48,991 bases of DNA from a virus: IMG/VR virus record IMGVR_UViG_3300021375_001484, positions 1 to 48,991 of that record; one strand, 5' to 3'. Below the pieces are notes generated by a model. It saw only the letters and a program-made list of their open reading frames with translations. It was not told where the DNA came from and searched no databases. This document shows, one piece after another, positions 46,285-48,991 of the stretch; position 1 is the first letter of the stretch; each line of letters starts with the position of its first letter. The position numbers and the translations under genes are program-made.

Positions 46285-46567
46285 ATGGATAAAAGAAGGC
46301 TATCATCATCTTAAAGTAGAAACTGGTTGGGGATATTGGTACCACTTGTGGCACAGTATCAAAAACAGTTGGGCTCTACTAATCATTGCGTTTAAAAGTG
46401 TCGTGCATGGTTTGTTACCTTGGATCTGGAAAGCAGATGCTCCCAAGGGTGTAATTAAAATGTACCATCAGATTATGCGAATACAGCATATAAAAGATAT
46501 GGACAAATTACGAAAGAAACCAAAAAATGAACGATACAGAAATAAAACTACTGACATTACTGAATAG
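46277..46567 (+). CDS. small basic Trp-rich protein
   Basis: This 96-residue protein is rich in Trp, His and Lys with a hydrophobic middle (WALLIIAFKSVVHGLLPWIW, about 31-50), a possible membrane-surface segment, and a very basic end. I take TTG at 46277 as the start because AAGGA lies nine bases before it and it overlaps the previous stop; an ATG at 46232 lies far inside the upstream gene. Other genes here (30264, 31193) also use TTG. Confidence 0.5.
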   Translation: MIRWIKEGYHHLKVETGWGYWYHLWHSIKNSWALLIIAFKSVVHGLLPWIWKADAPKGVIKMYHQIMRIQHIKDMDKLRKKPKNERYRNKTTDITE

Positions 46568-47123
46568 TTACGGAGACGTCATAGAACTTGATTGGGAATT
46601 TGACGTTCCCCAGATCCTTGAGCAACTCGAGGAACTAAATTCAGAATTTATAACAGGACCAAATGGTAAACATGCTCTTAACCTAACAGGTGACACAAGT
46701 AGCATAGGCGTTGACAGCAAAGACAAGCACAATGCAGACCAGGACTACACAGAACATTTACATGCAATACCACAATTAAAGGCATTCTTTGATTGTTGGG
46801 AAAAATTAGCTCGCTGTCGTTGTATTAAAATAGACGAAGGCGGGTTCTTTTCATTGCACCGAGACGCATGGAGATTCAATCCACAGATGCGTATTTTTAT
46901 CCCCCTAAACAAAACTGAACGTCATCAATGGAATTTCATTTATGATAATTCCTTGCACGATTTCAAACCTGGAAAAGCATATGTACTAAATACTCGTAAG
47001 CAACATGGTAGCTTCGCTTTTGAAGGTGGCATATATCATGTACTAATGAGTTTATACCTAACAGAAGACAACCTCAGAAGCATCCATAAAATGTTGCCTA
47101 ATACAATGGGAGATAAAAAGTGA
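46527..47123 (+). CDS. Fe(II)/2-oxoglutarate oxygenase-like protein (Asp/Asn hydroxylase type)
   Basis: This 198-residue protein has FSLHRDAWRF with the H111-x-D113 metal pair, RMFIPLNKTE-like core (MRIFIPLNK), and YVLNTRKQHGSF with H160 as likely third ligand. This is the double-stranded beta-helix plan of aspartyl/asparaginyl beta-hydroxylase-like and related oxygenases. The substrate is unknown. The start overlaps the previous gene by 41 nt and the end overlaps a second such gene. Confidence 0.75.
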   Translation: MNDTEIKLLTLLNSYGDVIELDWEFDVPQILEQLEELNSEFITGPNGKHALNLTGDTSSIGVDSKDKHNADQDYTEHLHAIPQLKAFFDCWEKLARCRCIKIDEGGFFSLHRDAWRFNPQMRIFIPLNKTERHQWNFIYDNSLHDFKPGKAYVLNTRKQHGSFAFEGGIYHVLMSLYLTEDNLRSIHKMLPNTMGDKK

Positions 47124-48079
47124 AGGAAAAGACTGATGTAAATTATTACAGTGGTGATAAGATTACTGATCTTCTTGGTAGCACTGACGCCAACAAAGAA
47201 AAAGAAGAAGGCGTACATCTAACAACAGACAAAAATTATAGTGATGACATGTATAGTGAAGAACAATTAAAACTTCATGATAGTGCTAACATGAATGTGT
47301 TTACTGTTGATGGTGTTCCTAGTAGATGGGAACATAACAAACTCAGAAGCTCATTCCATTTTGATCCAATGATGCCTGCTGATCCAGACATCATTCAAAT
47401 ACCATGTAGACTAGACGCTGATTGGGGAGATGCCATTCAGTATGCTCTTAAAGAAGCAAAGGAAATGACTATAGGTAACTACCGTCCAAGGCATAGTAGT
47501 AGGCAAGATAAAGACTTGCATGATGGTGAGCTACAGGACGTAAAGAGAGCAACAGGTAGTGATGAGGATGTAAGTAATTTATATCATGATCACATTCTCG
47601 GACTTAAATGGAACGAGAAGAAACAAGAGTTCTTTATTAAAAAGAAAGATGTGCCAGAATATGATGTATGCTTTAAAACAATTGAAGCATTGGGTATTGA
47701 TGTACATCAGAGTAGAATACATATTCAAAAATTAGGACAAGTAACGCCTATACACATTGATCAACAGATGAGATATGCTCGTCCAGGTTGGCGTAAGATT
47801 TGGTTAGATGGTGGTGGGGATAAAGATCCATTACGTCTAAGGCGTTTCCTTATTCATTTACAGGATTGGGAATATGGGCATGTATGGCAGTTCGGTAATT
47901 ACTACCATCAAGGATATAAATCAGGCACAGTTGTTACATATGACTGGTGCAATGTTCCACATGGAACAGCCAATTTTGGATTTACTCCAAGATTAACATT
48001 TCAAATTACTGGATTTATTAGCGATAAAACTGCTGAACTAATTGCAGATCCAGATCCTGATAGGATTATAAAAATATGA
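47120..48079 (+). CDS. second Fe(II)/2-oxoglutarate oxygenase-like protein
   Basis: This 319-residue protein has TPIHIDQQMRYA with H212-x-D214, a core WEYGHVWQFGNYYHQGYKSG and, after NVPHG, H281 with R291 (NFGFTPRLTF), fitting the H-x-D...H...R of 2-oxoglutarate oxygenases. The first 100 residues are polar and of unknown fold. It uses GTG, overlapping the previous stop (GTGA), and its own stop overlaps the halogenase start. Together with the gene before, this makes three oxidative enzymes in a row. Confidence 0.7.
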   Translation: MKEKTDVNYYSGDKITDLLGSTDANKEKEEGVHLTTDKNYSDDMYSEEQLKLHDSANMNVFTVDGVPSRWEHNKLRSSFHFDPMMPADPDIIQIPCRLDADWGDAIQYALKEAKEMTIGNYRPRHSSRQDKDLHDGELQDVKRATGSDEDVSNLYHDHILGLKWNEKKQEFFIKKKDVPEYDVCFKTIEALGIDVHQSRIHIQKLGQVTPIHIDQQMRYARPGWRKIWLDGGGDKDPLRLRRFLIHLQDWEYGHVWQFGNYYHQGYKSGTVVTYDWCNVPHGTANFGFTPRLTFQITGFISDKTAELIADPDPDRIIKI

Positions 48080-48991
48080 AAATTTGTGTAGTAGGTGGAG
48101 GTAGTGCTGGTTGGATTACAGCCAGTTATCTAGCTAAAACAACAGATTGCGAAATAACAATCGTACATACAGATGAAGTTGAAACAATAGGTGTAGGCGA
48201 GAGTACTACTCCTACAATACAATATGTCGCAAACAAAGTTGGGCTCAGTGAAGATGACTGGATGCGTGATAGTGAAGCAACATTTAAGTATGGAGTTGAA
48301 TTTCATAATTGGAATAAACCAGGATCACGTTGGTTCCATACATTTGATGATTTATTTCCAGCTGATGTCTTTCATTCTCCTCAACAAGACTTAGGAAAAT
48401 ATAGTGCTAAACTTGGTAGAACAAGCGTAGATTATTTTCTAAAAGAACATGACGGTTTAGGAAATTCGGTAGCATATAATCATATGCATGGTCCTATAGA
48501 AAAGTTACTTAGTGAGAAACTATCACCATATAATTGTCAAGGTAAACAGACTATTGCAAAGTATCCTGGGTACAGTTACCATGTAAATGCCCACAAGTTT
48601 GGACTTGCAATGAAAGCACAATGTGGTGAATCAATTACAGAAATTAATGAAGAAGTCGTTGATGTAAAATACAATGATGATGGTGTAGAAAGCATACAAT
48701 TAAAAAGTGGTAGAATAATTAAAGCTGATATATACTTTGATTGCTCAGGATTTAGTAAACTATTAATTGGAAGTATGACAGGCTGGGATTCTTATCAGGA
48801 TTTAATTCCAAATGATAGAGCAATAGCAGGCACTGCCCAAAATCCTACAATATTTCCAATATCAAATATGCTAAAGCCATGCACACAGGCACATGCACAA
48901 AAAGATGGTTGGATATGGGTTATACCAACAAGTAAAAGAATTGGTAGTGGATTTGTATATAGTAGCAAGTATACTAGTGATGATGAAGCTG
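48076..48991 (+). CDS. flavin-dependent tryptophan halogenase-like enzyme (5' part)
   Basis: The first 305 residues are visible; the window ends inside the gene (typical length about 500-540). Motifs are VVGGGSAGWITASYL (FAD-binding GxGxxG), TIGVGESTTPT, catalytic Lys K71 in ATFKYGVEFHNW, and DGWIWVIP, the WxWxIP halogenase signature. Family members chlorinate or brominate Trp or other indoles, with FADH2 supplied by another protein. Sea-water bromide makes bromination possible. The start overlaps the oxygenase stop (ATGA). Confidence 0.9.
   Translation, partial: MKICVVGGGSAGWITASYLAKTTDCEITIVHTDEVETIGVGESTTPTIQYVANKVGLSEDDWMRDSEATFKYGVEFHNWNKPGSRWFHTFDDLFPADVFHSPQQDLGKYSAKLGRTSVDYFLKEHDGLGNSVAYNHMHGPIEKLLSEKLSPYNCQGKQTIAKYPGYSYHVNAHKFGLAMKAQCGESITEINEEVVDVKYNDDGVESIQLKSGRIIKADIYFDCSGFSKLLIGSMTGWDSYQDLIPNDRAIAGTAQNPTIFPISNMLKPCTQAHAQKDGWIWVIPTSKRIGSGFVYSSKYTSDDEA

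Noticed and set aside
1-48991. tRNA, rRNA, CRISPR, integrase and insertion sequences
   Set aside because: Gaps between genes are at most about 140 bases and none shows a tRNA cloverleaf, repeat-spacer array or transposase; none could be supported by eye.

Overview
The window looks like about 49 kb of a large T4-like marine myophage, probably infecting a Gram-negative, low-GC marine bacterium. The evidence is a gp45-type sliding clamp, a T4 RNase H-type 5'-3' nuclease, tightly packed and overlapping small genes, and T4-style late promoter motifs (NATAAATA) upstream of several late-looking genes. Seven sigma70-like promoters, each with an exact 17-bp spacer, precede replication and metabolism genes. 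No tRNA, rRNA, CRISPR array, integrase or insertion sequence was recognised. The host cannot be named from this window. Nothing here proves a free phage rather than an integrated one, but no gene looks like chromosomal housekeeping.

Left part (1-11.8 kb, mostly +): a methyltransferase-like gene; a two-gene tripartite tricarboxylate transporter (TctC receptor and TctA membrane subunit, no TctB); a small-gene cassette; and a curli-like secretion module. The module has a Fis-type regulator (-), CsgF, the CsgG outer-membrane channel, a curlin-repeat protein, a FecR-domain protein, a second curlin-repeat protein and a CHASE2 membrane adenylate cyclase. It resembles a bacterial amyloid-fibre export and sensing operon placed under phage late promoters, and it is the most unusual thing in the window.

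Minus-strand block (11.8-16.4 kb): three small membrane proteins (two of them paralogues, possibly holin-like) plus a small soluble protein behind a late promoter, then a glycosyltransferase, two radical SAM enzymes and an unknown protein. A divergent sigma70-like promoter then starts a + strand island (16.4-21.3 kb) with a degenerate P-loop protein, a glycosyltransferase, a methyltransferase-like protein and another radical SAM/SPASM enzyme.

Central part (21.3-35.6 kb): sliding clamp, DpdA-like transglycosylase, QueD-like protein, GT-B glycosyltransferase, FolE, purine permease, histone-tail-like protein, phosphoribosyltransferase, thymidine kinase, short UDP-sugar dehydrogenase, QueE and MetK. 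FolE, QueD, QueE and DpdA form most of a route for placing 7-deazaguanine in phage DNA; QueC is not in the window. Permease, phosphoribosyltransferase and thymidine kinase would feed nucleotide pools, and MetK would supply SAM for the radical SAM enzymes and methyltransferases.

Right part (35.6-49 kb): 5'-3' nuclease, a small protein with a CDGSH-like tail, an HtrA-type serine protease, a fourth SPASM/twitch-type radical SAM protein, an SGNH hydrolase, a MoxR ATPase and metallopeptidase-VWA pair (each with a palindrome inside its promoter), a late-gene cluster, two Fe(II)/2-oxoglutarate oxygenase-like proteins and the start of a flavin-dependent tryptophan halogenase cut by the window edge. 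No stretch longer than 300 bases lacks a gene.
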